Shown: piece by piece, positions 52,324 through 61,463 of the stretch
How the letters are laid out: each line of letters begins with the position of its first letter
Position numbering within the stretch: position 1 is the first letter of the stretch
Assembly: GCA_945861275.1 (NCBI GenBank)
Contig: CAMATZ010000029.1
Span: 1 to 64,000 of the forward strand
DNA length: 64,000 nucleotides
Direction of reading: 5' to 3'
Source: Bordetella parapertussis
GTDB lineage: Bacteria; Pseudomonadota; Gammaproteobacteria; Burkholderiales; SG8-41
Program-made: the position numbers and the translations under genes
Notes under the pieces: model-generated
What the model saw: only the letters and a program-made list of their open reading frames with translations
The model's database searches: none
Told to the model about the DNA's origin: nothing

Positions 52324-53556
52324 TTACGCGCCATCCAGCGCCTGCCGAAAATCACCGATCAAATCATCCTCATCCTCGATGCCAATCGAAAGCCGGATCA
52401 GCGATTCCGCAATGCCCATCTCGGCACGGCGTGCGGTGCCCATTTCCCAATAAATAGTCTGCGCAATCGGTATCGCCAATGTGCGATTGTCGCCGAGGTG
52501 GCTTGATGAAATCACCAGTTGCAAACGATTGAGGAAGTCGCAGCAATCGATGCCGTCGGCAAGCTCGATACTCATCAGCGCGCCGTAGCACTTGAATAAC
52601 TCACCGGCCAGCCGGTGCTGCGGGTGATCTTCGAGGCCCGGGTAGTAGACCTTGGTCACCTTGGGATGGCTGGCGAGAAATCGTGCGAGCGCCAGCGCGT
52701 TACCTGAAGACCGCTCCATGCGCAGCGCCAGCGTCTCGGCGCCAGTCGCGATGCGGTGCGCGGGTTCGGCCGCCAGCGTTGCCCCCACGTCGCGCAATCC
52801 CTTTTTGCGAATTTGCTGGATGCCCCACATCGCAGGCTTGGCGTTCTTGTAGTTGTCGTAAATATTTGAATATTGTGTCCAATCATAGAGCCCGGTGTCG
52901 GTGACCGCGCCACCCAGCGCGTTGCCGTGGCCGCCGATGTACTTGGTCAGCGAATTGATCACCAGTCCTGCCTGGTCGCGCTTCGGGCGGTAGAGATACG
53001 GCGAGGTCATGGTGTTATCGACGACGTAGAGCAAACCGTGCTTCGCGCACAATTCGCCGATGCGGGTGAGATCCGCCACCTGCGTGCGCGGGTTGGCGAT
53101 GGTCTCGACGAACACCATACGGGTATTGGGCCGGATCGCGCGCGCTACGTTGTTCACATCGGTCGCATCCACGAAGGTGATCTCGCAGCCCCAGGTATTG
53201 AAGGTGCCGAACAGGCTGTTGGTATTGCCGAACAGGAACGAGGTCGAAACCACATGATCGCCGCCACGCAACAGCGCGACAAAGGTCGAAGCAATCGCAG
53301 CCATGCCGGTGGAAAAGCACGCGGTGGCGATACCGTCCTCCATCTTGCTCACCTTGGATTCCAGTGCTGCGGTTGTGGGATTACCCTGGCGCCCATAGGC
53401 ATAGCCGGCGGCCTCGCCCTTGAACACCTTCACCAGTTCACGCGAGTCGGGATAACCAAATGCCACCGCAGTGTGCATCGGCTTGTGTACCGAAAAATGT
53501 TCTATCGGCGCTTCCAGATCGGAATGCAGTATGGTTGTGGTGAATCCGTTTTTCAT
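52324..53556 (-). CDS. metZ: Trans-sulfuration PLP enzyme, O-succinylhomoserine sulfhydrylase/cystathionine gamma-synthase family
   Basis: 410 residues. PLP-binding motif SLTKYIGGHGNALGG has K205, D180 (VVDNTMTSP) contacts the pyridine ring, and AYGRQGNPTTAALE is the family substrate entry. Methionine/cysteine biosynthesis is the probable role: a direct sulfhydrylase or a cystathionine synthase cannot be separated by sequence. In Pseudomonas metZ lies next to purF; here dadA and a paiB-like gene lie in between. The SAM-II riboswitch and terminator upstream fit methionine regulation. The start is the ATG at 53556 after ACGAGG. Confidence 0.85.
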   Translation of the reverse strand: MKNGFTTTILHSDLEAPIEHFSVHKPMHTAVAFGYPDSRELVKVFKGEAAGYAYGRQGNPTTAALESKVSKMEDGIATACFSTGMAAIASTFVALLRGGDHVVSTSFLFGNTNSLFGTFNTWGCEITFVDATDVNNVARAIRPNTRMVFVETIANPRTQVADLTRIGELCAKHGLLYVVDNTMTSPYLYRPKRDQAGLVINSLTKYIGGHGNALGGAVTDTGLYDWTQYSNIYDNYKNAKPAMWGIQQIRKKGLRDVGATLAAEPAHRIATGAETLALRMERSSGNALALARFLASHPKVTKVYYPGLEDHPQHRLAGELFKCYGALMSIELADGIDCCDFLNRLQLVISSSHLGDNRTLAIPIAQTIYWEMGTARRAEMGIAESLIRLSIGIEDEDDLIGDFRQALDGA

Positions 53557-53577
53557 GACTTAGCCTCGTTAAAAAAC

Positions 53578-53612
53578 AAAAAACCCGGTACGCTTGCGCT
53601 GCACCGGGTTTG
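53578..53612 (-). terminator. Intrinsic terminator of the SAM-II riboswitch
   Basis: On the minus strand AAACCCGGT-GCAGCGCAAGCGT-ACCGGGTTTTTTG: a nine-base stem with a T-run. It lies between the aptamer and the start codon. SAM binding is expected to favour termination; translation control by aptamer pairing cannot be excluded. Confidence 0.8.
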
Positions 53613-53625
53613 AGACGTAACGATA

Positions 53626-53683
53626 CTCTCTTTAGCCGGATTTATTGCGCGCCCGCAAGCTGAATTCAAATCGGCGCGTTACA
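53626..53683 (-). promoter_or_regulatory. SAM-II riboswitch aptamer upstream of metZ
   Basis: On the minus strand the aptamer has CGCGCC pairing with GGCGCG around a loop GATTTGAA..., then the conserved single-stranded AATAAAT and GGCTAAAGAG. This matches the SAM-II consensus (CGCGC-UGAUUUAA ... GCGCG-AUAAAU-GCUAAA) at nearly every conserved place. SAM-II elements sit before met genes in alpha- and betaproteobacteria. The aptamer should read out S-adenosylmethionine and turn down the sulfhydrylase. Confidence 0.88.
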
Positions 53684-53693
53684 ACCAGACAGG

Positions 53694-53722
53694 ACGTTAC
53701 CCGCCCCAGGCGCAATTGTCAA
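53694..53722 (-). promoter_or_regulatory. Probable sigma-70 promoter of the SAM-II/metZ transcript
   Basis: On the minus strand TTGACA (53722-53717), 17-base spacer, TAACGT (53699-53694). The -35 is perfect and the -10 fits at three of the key positions. Transcription would begin just upstream of the aptamer, leaving a leader of about 140 bases. Confidence 0.6.
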
Positions 53723-53749
53723 ATTAAGGCTTGCGCGCCTATCGCCGCT

Positions 53750-55015
53750 TCACTGGGTAAACGCAAAATCCACCTCTGGCGCAAGCCCGCTGACGATGCG
53801 TGCTATGGATTTGCCGGAGCCACAGGCGTGCGTCCAGCCCAGTGTGCCATGACCGGTGTTGAGGTAAAGATTTGGCACCTTGGTATTGCCGATCAGCGGC
53901 ACGTTGCTGGGTGTGGCGGGCCGCAGCCCGGTCCAGAACTGCGCCTGCGTGCTGTCACCCGCGTCAGGAAACACATCTTCAACGCGGCGCACGATGGCGT
54001 CGCAGCGCACGCGATTCAAGTCGCGGTCGTAGCCGTTGAATTCAGCGGTGCCGGCTATGCGCAAACGGTTGCCGAGGCGTGAATAAACCAATTTGAACTC
54101 GTCATCGGTGAGCGACACTTGATTCGCTTTGGATTCGTCCTTGACCGGCATGGTGACCGAATAGCCTTTGGCCGGATAAATCGGCAGGTATATGCCCAAC
54201 GGCGACGCGAGTAACGGACTCACCGAACCCAGCGCCAGCACAAACGCATCACCGCGTATGCGTTGAAAACGCCCTTCGGCGTCGGTGGCCTCTACATGAT
54301 CGATAGGCGCACCCTTGGCGCCACCCGCGGTGCGCAGCGCTGTCACGGTGTGACTCAACAGAACCTGCACGCCACGGTCGTGGCACAGGCGCACCACTTC
54401 GCGCGCAAACAGGTTGGCGTCACCGGATTCATCTTCCGCGGTGTACGTGGCGCCCGCAAGGCGCGTGCGGATGTGACTTAACGCCGGTTCAATGCGCACC
54501 GCTTCATCGGCGGAAATCACACGGCGCTCACAACCCAGTTCGCGCATCAGTTCGGCGGGTTTTAGCGCCGCGTCAAATTCCTTTTGCGTGGTGTAGAAGT
54601 GCAATATGCCTTGTGTGCGATGGTCGTAGGCTATGCCGGTTTCGCGCCGCAGCGCCTGCAACATTTCGCGGCTATAAAGCCCTAACCGCACGATCTGTTC
54701 AATATTGCGCCGCGTGCGCGCGGGCGTGCATTCCCGCAGGAATTGAAAGCCCCACAACCACTGGCGCACATCGGCACGCAGTCTGAACAACAGCGGCGCA
54801 TCTTCTTTGGACAGCCATTGCAACGCCTTGAACGGCGCGCCCGGGTTGGCCCACGGCTCGGAGTGACTGACGGAAATCTGCCCGCCGTTGGCGAAACTGG
54901 TTTCGGCCGCGGGCGTTGCCTGCCGGTCGAGCACTGTGACTTCGTGGCCGAGTTGCTGAAGGTAATAAGCTGAGGTGACGCCGAGCAGGCCAGCGCCGAG
55001 CACGACAACTTTCAC
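53750..55015 (-). CDS. dadA: D-amino acid dehydrogenase (DadA type)
   Basis: 421 residues. FAD-binding VVVLGAGLLGVTSAYYLQQL (about 3-22), the GGQISVSHSEPWANPGAPFK block, YSVTMPVKD and C-terminal LYLNTGHGTLGWTHACGSGK are all DadA signatures. The enzyme deaminates D-amino acids and passes electrons to the respiratory chain. It starts with a GTG at 55015, overlapping the stop of the paiB-like gene by four bases (GTGA), so the pair is translationally coupled. The gene lies downstream (towards metZ), and its 3' end is 28 bases from the putative metZ promoter. Confidence 0.9.
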   Translation of the reverse strand: MKVVVLGAGLLGVTSAYYLQQLGHEVTVLDRQATPAAETSFANGGQISVSHSEPWANPGAPFKALQWLSKEDAPLLFRLRADVRQWLWGFQFLRECTPARTRRNIEQIVRLGLYSREMLQALRRETGIAYDHRTQGILHFYTTQKEFDAALKPAELMRELGCERRVISADEAVRIEPALSHIRTRLAGATYTAEDESGDANLFAREVVRLCHDRGVQVLLSHTVTALRTAGGAKGAPIDHVEATDAEGRFQRIRGDAFVLALGSVSPLLASPLGIYLPIYPAKGYSVTMPVKDESKANQVSLTDDEFKLVYSRLGNRLRIAGTAEFNGYDRDLNRVRCDAIVRRVEDVFPDAGDSTQAQFWTGLRPATPSNVPLIGNTKVPNLYLNTGHGTLGWTHACGSGKSIARIVSGLAPEVDFAFTQ

Positions 55016-55647
55016 TGCCGCTTCGCGTCCATTGCGTCCAGCATCGCCAAACCAGCCGTATCACCTTGTGAATTCAGTGCGTTAATTACGCCCTCACGGT
55101 CCTGCGGCAGACGATTCTGACTCATCTTCCATTTGCCCTGCAGACGGCGCACGGGGATCTCGATGCCGACGATGGCTTGCAGCATGGTGTTGATGTAATC
55201 GCCTGGCGCATCCGTGACGTGCCACGGCTTATCGCGCGGCGATTCCTGACTTGCCGTCAAGCGCGTCACTAACGCGCGCAGCCACTCGGCATCCTCGACT
55301 ATCCTGAGCGGCCCGTGCGCATGAACCACGGCGTAGTTCCAGGTGGGCACCACTTTGCCGTGCTGCGCCTTGGATACATACCACGAGGGCGTAATGTAAG
55401 CCTGCGGCCCCTGAAAAACCGCCAGCACTTCGCTATCGGCACGGAATGTGCGCCACATGGGATTTGCGCGTGCGACGTGCCCGCGCAGCGTTCCGAACGG
55501 CACAGGGTCCGGGTCGATCAACAGCGGAATGTGGTTGGCCTCAAGCCCCTGCGCGTTGAGTGTCACCAGTGTCGCCAACGGATGCGCCTTGATCAGCGCC
55601 TGCAGCACCTCGACACGCGCTTCACTAAAGGCTTCGACTTCGTACAT
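55012..55647 (-). CDS. PaiB-like FMN-binding protein
   Basis: 211 residues with PaiB motifs: LVTLNAQGLEANHIPLLIDP, TLRGHVARANPMWR, VLAVFQGPQAYITPSWYVSK, VVPTWNYAVVHAHGPLRI and IVGIEIPVRRLQGKWKMSQN. PaiB of Bacillus is a negative regulator; most proteobacterial members are flavin-reductase-fold proteins of unknown role. The gene lies between purF (31 bases upstream) and dadA. ATG at 55647 seems right. Regulation of dadA is possible, as is an oxidoreductase function. Confidence 0.85.
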   Translation of the reverse strand: MYEVEAFSEARVEVLQALIKAHPLATLVTLNAQGLEANHIPLLIDPDPVPFGTLRGHVARANPMWRTFRADSEVLAVFQGPQAYITPSWYVSKAQHGKVVPTWNYAVVHAHGPLRIVEDAEWLRALVTRLTASQESPRDKPWHVTDAPGDYINTMLQAIVGIEIPVRRLQGKWKMSQNRLPQDREGVINALNSQGDTAGLAMLDAMDAKRQ

Positions 55648-55678
55648 GCGTCAACGAAGATGCAATGTAACTTATTGA

Positions 55679-57196
55679 TTAGTCGACAGTTTCCAACTCA
55701 AGTGCGAGCTGCTGCGCAGCCGACTCGCGTGCGCGTTTTGTGCTGTCGCGGCGCTCCTGCTCAACACCGTCGAGATAGGCTTGCGTGATATCGCCGGTAA
55801 CATACACCCCGTTAAAGCAGGAAGCCTCGAATCCTTGGACCTGCGGATTGACACTACGCACGGCTTCAATCAATGCATCGAGATCCTGATAGATCAGTTC
55901 ATCGCAGCCGATTTCGCGCGCTATCTCCTCGTCGCTGCGATTACTGGCGATCAATTCTTCGCGTGTGGGCATGTCGATGCCGTACACATTCGGGAAACGC
56001 ACCGGCGGCGCTGCCGAAGCAAAATAAACCTTGCGCGCCCCCGACTCACGCGCCATTTGCACGATTTCGCTGCTGGTGGTGCCGCGGACGATGGAATCGT
56101 CCACGATCAGCACGTTTTTGCCTTTGAACTCCATGTCGATCGCATTCAATTTCTGGCGCACCGATCTACGGCGCACCGCCTGCCCCGGCATGATGAAGGT
56201 GCGGCCTATGTAACGGTTCTTGATGAAGCCTTCGCGATACGGCAAATCCAGTTGCTTGGACAATTGCATCGCCGCCGGCCGGCTGGAGTCCGGTATCGGA
56301 ATCACCACGTCGATATCAAGATTACCGTGCTCGCGCCGGATTTTTTCGGCGAGGCTTTCGCCCATGCGCAAGCGTGTTTCATACACCGAAATGCCGTCGA
56401 TCACCGAATCCGGGCGCGCCAGATACACAAACTCGAAAATGCACGGGTTGAGCGACGCCACCGGCGCGCATTGCTGGCTGTAAAAATTGCCGTCCATGTC
56501 GACAAAAATCGCCTCGCCCGGCGCCACGTCGCGCACCACTTCATAACCCAGCGCGTCGAGCGCCACGCTTTCGGACGAGGCCATGTAGTCATAACCGCTA
56601 TCCGTTTCGGCACGACCGAAAACCAGCGGGCGTATGCCGAAGGGATCACGAAACGCCAGCATGCCGTAACCTGCGATCATCGCCACCACGGAATACGCGC
56701 CGCGGCAACGCCGGTGCACGCCCGATACCGCGGCAAATATCATCGCCGGATCAAGCTTGTAATTGGTGTTGTTTTGCAGCTCGTGCGCCAGCACATTGAG
56801 CAGCACCTCCGAATCCGAGCCGGTGTTGACATGGCGCAAATCCGAGCGGAACAAATCGATTTTCAGTTGTCCGGTATTGGTGAGGTTGCCGTTGTGACCG
56901 AGCACGATGCCAAACGGGGAATTCACATAAAACGGCTGCGATTCGGCCACTGACGAGGCGGAGCCCGCTGTTGGGTAACGCGTGTGCGCAATGCCCGCAG
57001 AGCCGCTTAACGCGCGCATATTGCGCGTGCGGAACACGTCACGCACCATGCCCATGCCGCGATGCGAATGAAAGTTGGCGCCATCGGCGGTGACAATACC
57101 CGCCGCATCCTGCCCGCGATGCTGCAGCACCAGCAGCCCGTCGTAGAGCAGTTGGTTGACCGGCGTCTTCGCGACCACACCGAGAATTCCGCACAT
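55679..57196 (-). CDS. purF: Amidophosphoribosyltransferase
   Basis: 505 residues. Catalytic Cys2 after the initiator in [20 protein letters not shown], glutaminase strand [20 protein letters not shown], the PRTase domain with [17 protein letters not shown] binding PRPP, and a C-terminal tail rich in acidic residues. First step of purine biosynthesis. It is the end of the truA-to-purF block, 27 bases downstream of cvpA, the standard order. No propeptide before Cys2. Confidence 0.97.
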   Translation of the reverse strand: MCGILGVVAKTPVNQLLYDGLLVLQHRGQDAAGIVTADGANFHSHRGMGMVRDVFRTRNMRALSGSAGIAHTRYPTAGSASSVAESQPFYVNSPFGIVLGHNGNLTNTGQLKIDLFRSDLRHVNTGSDSEVLLNVLAHELQNNTNYKLDPAMIFAAVSGVHRRCRGAYSVVAMIAGYGMLAFRDPFGIRPLVFGRAETDSGYDYMASSESVALDALGYEVVRDVAPGEAIFVDMDGNFYSQQCAPVASLNPCIFEFVYLARPDSVIDGISVYETRLRMGESLAEKIRREHGNLDIDVVIPIPDSSRPAAMQLSKQLDLPYREGFIKNRYIGRTFIMPGQAVRRRSVRQKLNAIDMEFKGKNVLIVDDSIVRGTTSSEIVQMARESGARKVYFASAAPPVRFPNVYGIDMPTREELIASNRSDEEIAREIGCDELIYQDLDALIEAVRSVNPQVQGFEASCFNGVYVTGDITQAYLDGVEQERRDSTKRARESAAQQLALELETVD

Positions 57197-57223
57197 CGCC
57201 CGGCCTCTGTCTCAGCTCATTTA

Positions 57224-57715
57224 TCAATCATACGTAATGTATTTCGCCCAATCCTGCGGCAACCACTGCTTGACGATCACCGCGAGCTGCTCCAAGGACG
57301 CGGCGAGCATAGCATCTTTCCATACCGTCTGGCGTGGCAACGCGGTCAATCCCGCCAGCAACACCAGCACCAGTATCACCAGCAGTCCGCGCGCAAGACC
57401 AAAAAAGCTGCCCAGCAAACGGTCTTCAAAACCCAGCCCGGCACTCTTGATCAGTTTCGATATCAACAATGCGATCAGGCTCATCACAATCAGCACCACG
57501 AAAAATACCGCGACAAACGCCGCCAGCACGCGCCAGCTGTCATCCGCAATCTGCTGTGCCAGCAACGGCGCCAGCGCACCGCCGTAGACACTGGCCGCGA
57601 CAAACGCAACCCCCCAACTGGCCAGCGCGATGACCTCGCGGGTAAATCCGCGCAACACGCCCAGCAGCACCGAGAACCCGGTAATGGTCAGCACCGCGTG
57701 ATCAACCAGCGTCAT
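57224..57715 (-). CDS. cvpA: CvpA-family membrane protein
   Basis: 163 residues with four membrane helices (AVLTITGFSVLLGVLRGFTR, VIALASWGVAFVAASVYGG, VLAAFVAVFFVVLIVMSLIA, FFGLARGLLVILVLVLLAGL). CvpA is needed for colicin V production in E. coli and is nearly always next to purF. The start is the ATG at 57715, six bases after dedD, so transcription is continuous. Confidence 0.93.
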   Translation of the reverse strand: MTLVDHAVLTITGFSVLLGVLRGFTREVIALASWGVAFVAASVYGGALAPLLAQQIADDSWRVLAAFVAVFFVVLIVMSLIALLISKLIKSAGLGFEDRLLGSFFGLARGLLVILVLVLLAGLTALPRQTVWKDAMLAASLEQLAVIVKQWLPQDWAKYITYD

Positions 57716-57721
57716 CGCAGG

Positions 57722-58309
57722 CTATTGCGCGGCAACCTTGCCTTCAAGCCCAAGCGCCGCCAATTGCGTGCGCGCGCGCTCAGCTTCGTCACGTGTGGCG
57801 AACGGGCCCGCGCGCACCCGCGTGACCTTGCCGGCGCCCGCAGCGACAACTTCGATATACGAGACTATGCCCGCGTCGATGATTTTCTGCTGCACTTGTT
57901 TCGCCTTAGCGGCATCGGACAGTGCGATCACCTGAATGAAAAAGGTGCCGGGACCGGGCTTTAACGGCGGCGCTTGTTCCGGCGCTTTTTCAGGGTCAGG
58001 CTTGGGCACAGATGCTTCTTTCTGCGCGTCAGGCGCTCGCACCGCGGGCTGTGCCGTGGCTTCGGGCTTGGGGGTTACCGCGGATTTCCCTTCCGGCGCC
58101 GGTAGCGGCACAACTTTTGAGGCAAAGCCGCCCTTGGCATCCGGCGAGGGAATCTGGATATTGATTTCCTGCGATGTCGGCTTGGGATCGATATCGAGCG
58201 CCATCGGCAATATCGCAGCAACGGCGGCGACCAGTACTATGGCACCGAGGAGACGCCGGCGCGCACGCTTTTTAAGCTGGAGTTCCTCTTCGCTGACGGG
58301 CTTCGCCAT
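57722..58309 (-). CDS. dedD: SPOR-domain cell-division protein (DedD-like)
   Basis: 195 residues. A short cytoplasmic N-terminus (KKRARRRLLGA) leads to one membrane helix (IVLVAAVAAILPMALDI, about 20-36), a proline/alanine-rich spacer, and a C-terminal SPOR domain (FFIQVIALSDAAKAKQVQQK, RVRAGPFATRDEAERA). SPOR domains bind denuded peptidoglycan at the septum. It sits between folC and cvpA as in other betaproteobacteria. Confidence 0.92.
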   Translation of the reverse strand: MAKPVSEEELQLKKRARRRLLGAIVLVAAVAAILPMALDIDPKPTSQEINIQIPSPDAKGGFASKVVPLPAPEGKSAVTPKPEATAQPAVRAPDAQKEASVPKPDPEKAPEQAPPLKPGPGTFFIQVIALSDAAKAKQVQQKIIDAGIVSYIEVVAAGAGKVTRVRAGPFATRDEAERARTQLAALGLEGKVAAQ

Positions 58310-58350
58310 TACGCTTGTGCTTTCGGTTGACTCATGTGCCGCGGGTCAGG

Positions 58351-59646
58351 TCAGGTGATGCGCCGCGCGCTGACAGCGCTCGCCTGCATCGCCTCGGACA
58401 CCGTGTAAAACGATCCAAACACCAGAATTTTATCATCAACCTGCGCCACCTCGCGCGCCGCGTGCAATGCCGCCGCGACATTCTCGCAGCGCGTGACCGC
58501 GGTGATGCCCGCCGCGGCGAGTTTTTGTGCGATGACCTCGGTGCTGACGCCGCGCGGCCCGCTGCGGTTAATCCCCGCGGCAAACCATGCGCTAACCCGC
58601 GGCTTCATAATACTGATCACGCCCGCGATATCCTTATCCGCCAGCATCGCGAAAACTGCTAAGGTACGTCCGCCGCGCGGCATGCTGTCCAGGCTGCTCG
58701 CCAATGCCAGCGCCGCATGCGGGTTGTGCGCTACATCGAGAATCACCGTGGGCCGGCCCGGCAGCACCTGAAAGCGGCCGGGATTCTCCGCGGCCAGCAG
58801 GCCGCTGCGGATATCGTTTACGGTCACCGGCAAACGATCACGCAAACTATCCAGCGCTGCGATGCACGCCGCCGCGTTGGCCAACTGAACCGTGCCGCGC
58901 AATGCCGGCCACGGCAGGCCGTGACGCGCTCCGCCGGGTCCACTATAAGCCCATTGCACGGCCGCAGATTTCGCATCGAAGTCACGGCCACGAACCAGCA
59001 GTTGCGCGCCTATCGCTGCAGCGTGTGCCGACAGCGACCGTGGCGGATCACTGTCCGCGCAAATCGCCGGTTTTCCCGCACGAAAAATGGCGGCTTTCTC
59101 GAAACCGATTTTCTCGCGCGTGTCACCGAGGTAATGCATGTGATCGAGGGCCACACTCATTACCATTGCACACGCCGGCTCGAACACATTGACCGCGTCC
59201 AATCGCCCACCGAGACCAACCTCCAGTATCGCCACATCGACTTGCGCCTCGACAAACATCGCCATCGCCGCCAGGGTGCCAAATTCAAAATAGGTCAGTG
59301 CCATGCCGGTGCGCAAACGCGCACGCTCCACCGCCGCAAACGCACGCGCAAGGCCGCTGTCGCTGGCTTCCGCGCACGCAATGCGCACGCGTTCGTTGTA
59401 GCGCAGCAAATGCGGCGAGGTGTAGCAGCCGACTTTATATCCCGCCTGATGCAAAATGGCTTCGAGCATCATGCATGCCGAGCCCTTGCCATTGGTGCCG
59501 CCAACAGTGAGCAGCGGAAATAGCGGCGCGAGCGCCATGGCGTCTTTCACCACGCGCAAGCGGTCCAAACCCATCGCAATGGCTTGCGGATGCACGCGCT
59601 CGATATGCGCGAGCCAGTGATCGAGCGTTCGTTCAGTGCATGACAT
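58351..59646 (-). CDS. folC: Bifunctional dihydrofolate/folylpolyglutamate synthase
   Basis: 431 residues. Starts MSCTERTLDHWLAHIERVHP; ATP-binding TVGGTNGKGSACMMLEAIL (about 47-66), Mur-ligase-like ILEVGLGGRLDAVNVFEP, VMSVALDHMHYLGDTREKIG and C-terminal RFQVLPGRPTVILDVAHNPH. It adds glutamate to dihydropteroate and folates. It lies 42 bases downstream of accD and 41 bases upstream of dedD. Confidence 0.95.
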   Translation of the reverse strand: MSCTERTLDHWLAHIERVHPQAIAMGLDRLRVVKDAMALAPLFPLLTVGGTNGKGSACMMLEAILHQAGYKVGCYTSPHLLRYNERVRIACAEASDSGLARAFAAVERARLRTGMALTYFEFGTLAAMAMFVEAQVDVAILEVGLGGRLDAVNVFEPACAMVMSVALDHMHYLGDTREKIGFEKAAIFRAGKPAICADSDPPRSLSAHAAAIGAQLLVRGRDFDAKSAAVQWAYSGPGGARHGLPWPALRGTVQLANAAACIAALDSLRDRLPVTVNDIRSGLLAAENPGRFQVLPGRPTVILDVAHNPHAALALASSLDSMPRGGRTLAVFAMLADKDIAGVISIMKPRVSAWFAAGINRSGPRGVSTEVIAQKLAAAGITAVTRCENVAAALHAAREVAQVDDKILVFGSFYTVSEAMQASAVSARRIT

Positions 59647-59688
59647 GAACGTAACGTGAACTGTCTACAGGTTTATGAATCAGCGATG

Positions 59689-60555
59689 TCACGCTGCCGC
59701 AGGCAGCTTGAGCAACAGCGTGAGCAGGTTAGCGATCTTGTCGCGCATCTCACGCCGGTCAACGATCATGTCAATCGCGCCGTGCGCCAGCAAAAACTCA
59801 GCACGCTGAAAACCTTCGGGCAGTTTTCCGCGCACCGTCTGCTCAATCACGCGCGGTCCGGCAAATCCGATCAGCGCGCCCGGTTCCGCGATCACCACGT
59901 CGCCGATCATCGCAAAACTCGCCGACACGCCACCCATCGTCGGATCGGTGAGCACGTTGATAAACGGCAGCTTTCCCTGTGCGAGCTGCGTCAACGCGCC
60001 GCAGGTCTTCGCCATTTGCAGCAGCGACAAAACGCCTTCCTGCATGCGCGCGCCGCCGCTGGCGGTAAAACAAATAAACGGCAGCCGCTGTTCGAGGCAC
60101 ACCTGCACGCCGCGCACAAATCGCTCACCCACCACCGAACCCATCGACCCCCCCATAAAACGGAATTCAAAGGCCGCCGCAATCACAGGGATAGCCTTGA
60201 TCGCGCCTTGCATCACCACCAGCGCGTCTTCTTCCGACGCGTCTTCGCGCGCGGCGTTAATGCGATCGATGTAGCGCTTGCTGTCCTTGAATTTGAGCGT
60301 GTCGACCGGCAATACTTCCGCGCCGATTTCATAACGGCCATCGGGATCAAACAAACCCTCGAGCCGCTCGCGCGCGGAGATACGATTGTGATACGCGCAC
60401 TTGGGACATACTTGCAGATTTTTTTCCAGATCGGTGCGGTAGAGCACCGTCTCGCAGGCGCTGCATTTGCTCCACAGCCCTTCCGGCACCGCTTTTTTGG
60501 GGCTGCCGGCGTCACGCTTTATTTTCGGCGGCAGCAGCTTTTGCAGCCAGCTCAT
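59689..60555 (-). CDS. accD: Acetyl-CoA carboxylase carboxyltransferase subunit beta
   Basis: 288 residues. An N-terminal zinc finger C-x2-C-x18-C-x2-C ([20 protein letters not shown] followed by PKC), then the crotonase-type carboxyltransferase fold with [20 protein letters not shown] and [19 protein letters not shown] (GFAGPR near 190). The alpha subunit is not in the window. It ends next to folC and starts with an ATG overlapping the trpA stop by four bases. Confidence 0.97.
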   Translation of the reverse strand: MSWLQKLLPPKIKRDAGSPKKAVPEGLWSKCSACETVLYRTDLEKNLQVCPKCAYHNRISARERLEGLFDPDGRYEIGAEVLPVDTLKFKDSKRYIDRINAAREDASEEDALVVMQGAIKAIPVIAAAFEFRFMGGSMGSVVGERFVRGVQVCLEQRLPFICFTASGGARMQEGVLSLLQMAKTCGALTQLAQGKLPFINVLTDPTMGGVSASFAMIGDVVIAEPGALIGFAGPRVIEQTVRGKLPEGFQRAEFLLAHGAIDMIVDRREMRDKIANLLTLLLKLPAAA

Positions 60556-61358
60556 GCAGTAGTCCCGCTATCCATCGCCGCCCGGATCTCCGCGAGCAAC
60601 GCCTGCAATCGCGCCGGCGCATCCGCGCCGGCGTCGAGAATTTCCTGCACCAAACGGCTGCCTATCACCACGGCGTCGGCCACTTGCGCAACCCGTTTCG
60701 CGGATTCCGCATCGCGTATGCCAAAACCCACGCCCACCGGCAGTTGGGTAAATTTCTTGATGTGATTCACGCGTTGCGCGACTTCATCGGCGTCGATATT
60801 GCCCGCGCCGGTAACGCCCTTGAGCGACACATAGTAGAGATAACCTCGTCCCAATTCGCCGACTTGTCGCAGCCGCGCATCGCGCGTGGTTGGCGACAAC
60901 AAAAATATCGTATCCAGGCCGCGCGCGTCCAACAACCTGACCAGAGCCTGCGCCTCCTCGGGCGAATAATCCACCACCAGCACGCCGTCCACGCCAGCGG
61001 ACTTGGCGCGATCCGCGAAATGCTCAACACCCATCGCCTCGATGGGGTTGGCATAGCCCATCAGCACCACCGGTGTGCTGTTATTGGTCTTGCGAAATTC
61101 CGTAACAAAACCGATCACTTGCTTAAGCGATACACCCTGCGCCAGGGCGCGCTCACTGGCGCGCTGGATCACCGGGCCATCGGCCATCGGATCGGAAAAC
61201 GGCACACCCAATTCAATGACATCCGCGCCGCCTGTCACCAGGGCATGCATCAGCGGCAGCATCATCGCGGGATACGGATCGCCCGCGGTGATAAAAGGAA
61301 TCAGCGCTTTTCTGCCCTGCGCTTTGAGTTGCGCAAATGTGGTGGCGATGCGGGACAT
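60552..61358 (-). CDS. trpA: Tryptophan synthase alpha chain
   Basis: 268 residues, TIM barrel. Catalytic Glu in [20 protein letters not shown] (about 49) and Asp in [13 protein letters not shown] (near 127); phosphate-site segments [11 protein letters not shown] and [11 protein letters not shown]. It cleaves indole-3-glycerol phosphate. The stop overlaps accD's ATG. It is separated from trpB by the GTGAAGG hairpin array at 61370-61463. Confidence 0.97.
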   Translation of the reverse strand: MSRIATTFAQLKAQGRKALIPFITAGDPYPAMMLPLMHALVTGGADVIELGVPFSDPMADGPVIQRASERALAQGVSLKQVIGFVTEFRKTNNSTPVVLMGYANPIEAMGVEHFADRAKSAGVDGVLVVDYSPEEAQALVRLLDARGLDTIFLLSPTTRDARLRQVGELGRGYLYYVSLKGVTGAGNIDADEVAQRVNHIKKFTQLPVGVGFGIRDAESAKRVAQVADAVVIGSRLVQEILDAGADAPARLQALLAEIRAAMDSGTTA

Positions 61359-61369
61359 CTGTTGACCTC

Positions 61370-61463
61370 GTGAAGGGTGAAGGGTGAAGGGTGAAGGGTA
61401 AAACCCTACCTACGCACTTGATTTAGCATTTCACTCTTCACTCTTCACTCTTCACCCTTCACT
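61370..61463. repeat. Inverted array of GTGAAGGGT/TTCACTC heptads between trpB and trpA
   Basis: Left arm: four GTGAAGGG units (61370-61400). Right arm: TTCACTC units followed by CCTTCACT (61430-61463). Loop about 30 bases. It repeats the element found between pntAA and pntAB, and starts just upstream of trpA, right after the trpB stop. It could fold into a long hairpin acting on mRNA stability or partial termination. Confidence 0.7.

Noticed and set aside
53557-53749. SAM-I (S-box) riboswitch
   Set aside because: The leader is short and lacks the four-way junction; its conserved positions fit the SAM-II pseudoknot instead.
55781-56953. Plus-strand open frame across purF
   Set aside because: It is the antisense of purF. 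The composition is His/Arg-rich and no ribosome binding site precedes it.
61370-61463. trp attenuator
   Set aside because: The hairpin lies between trpB and trpA, with no Trp-rich leader peptide and no T-run; the same array is in the pnt operon.
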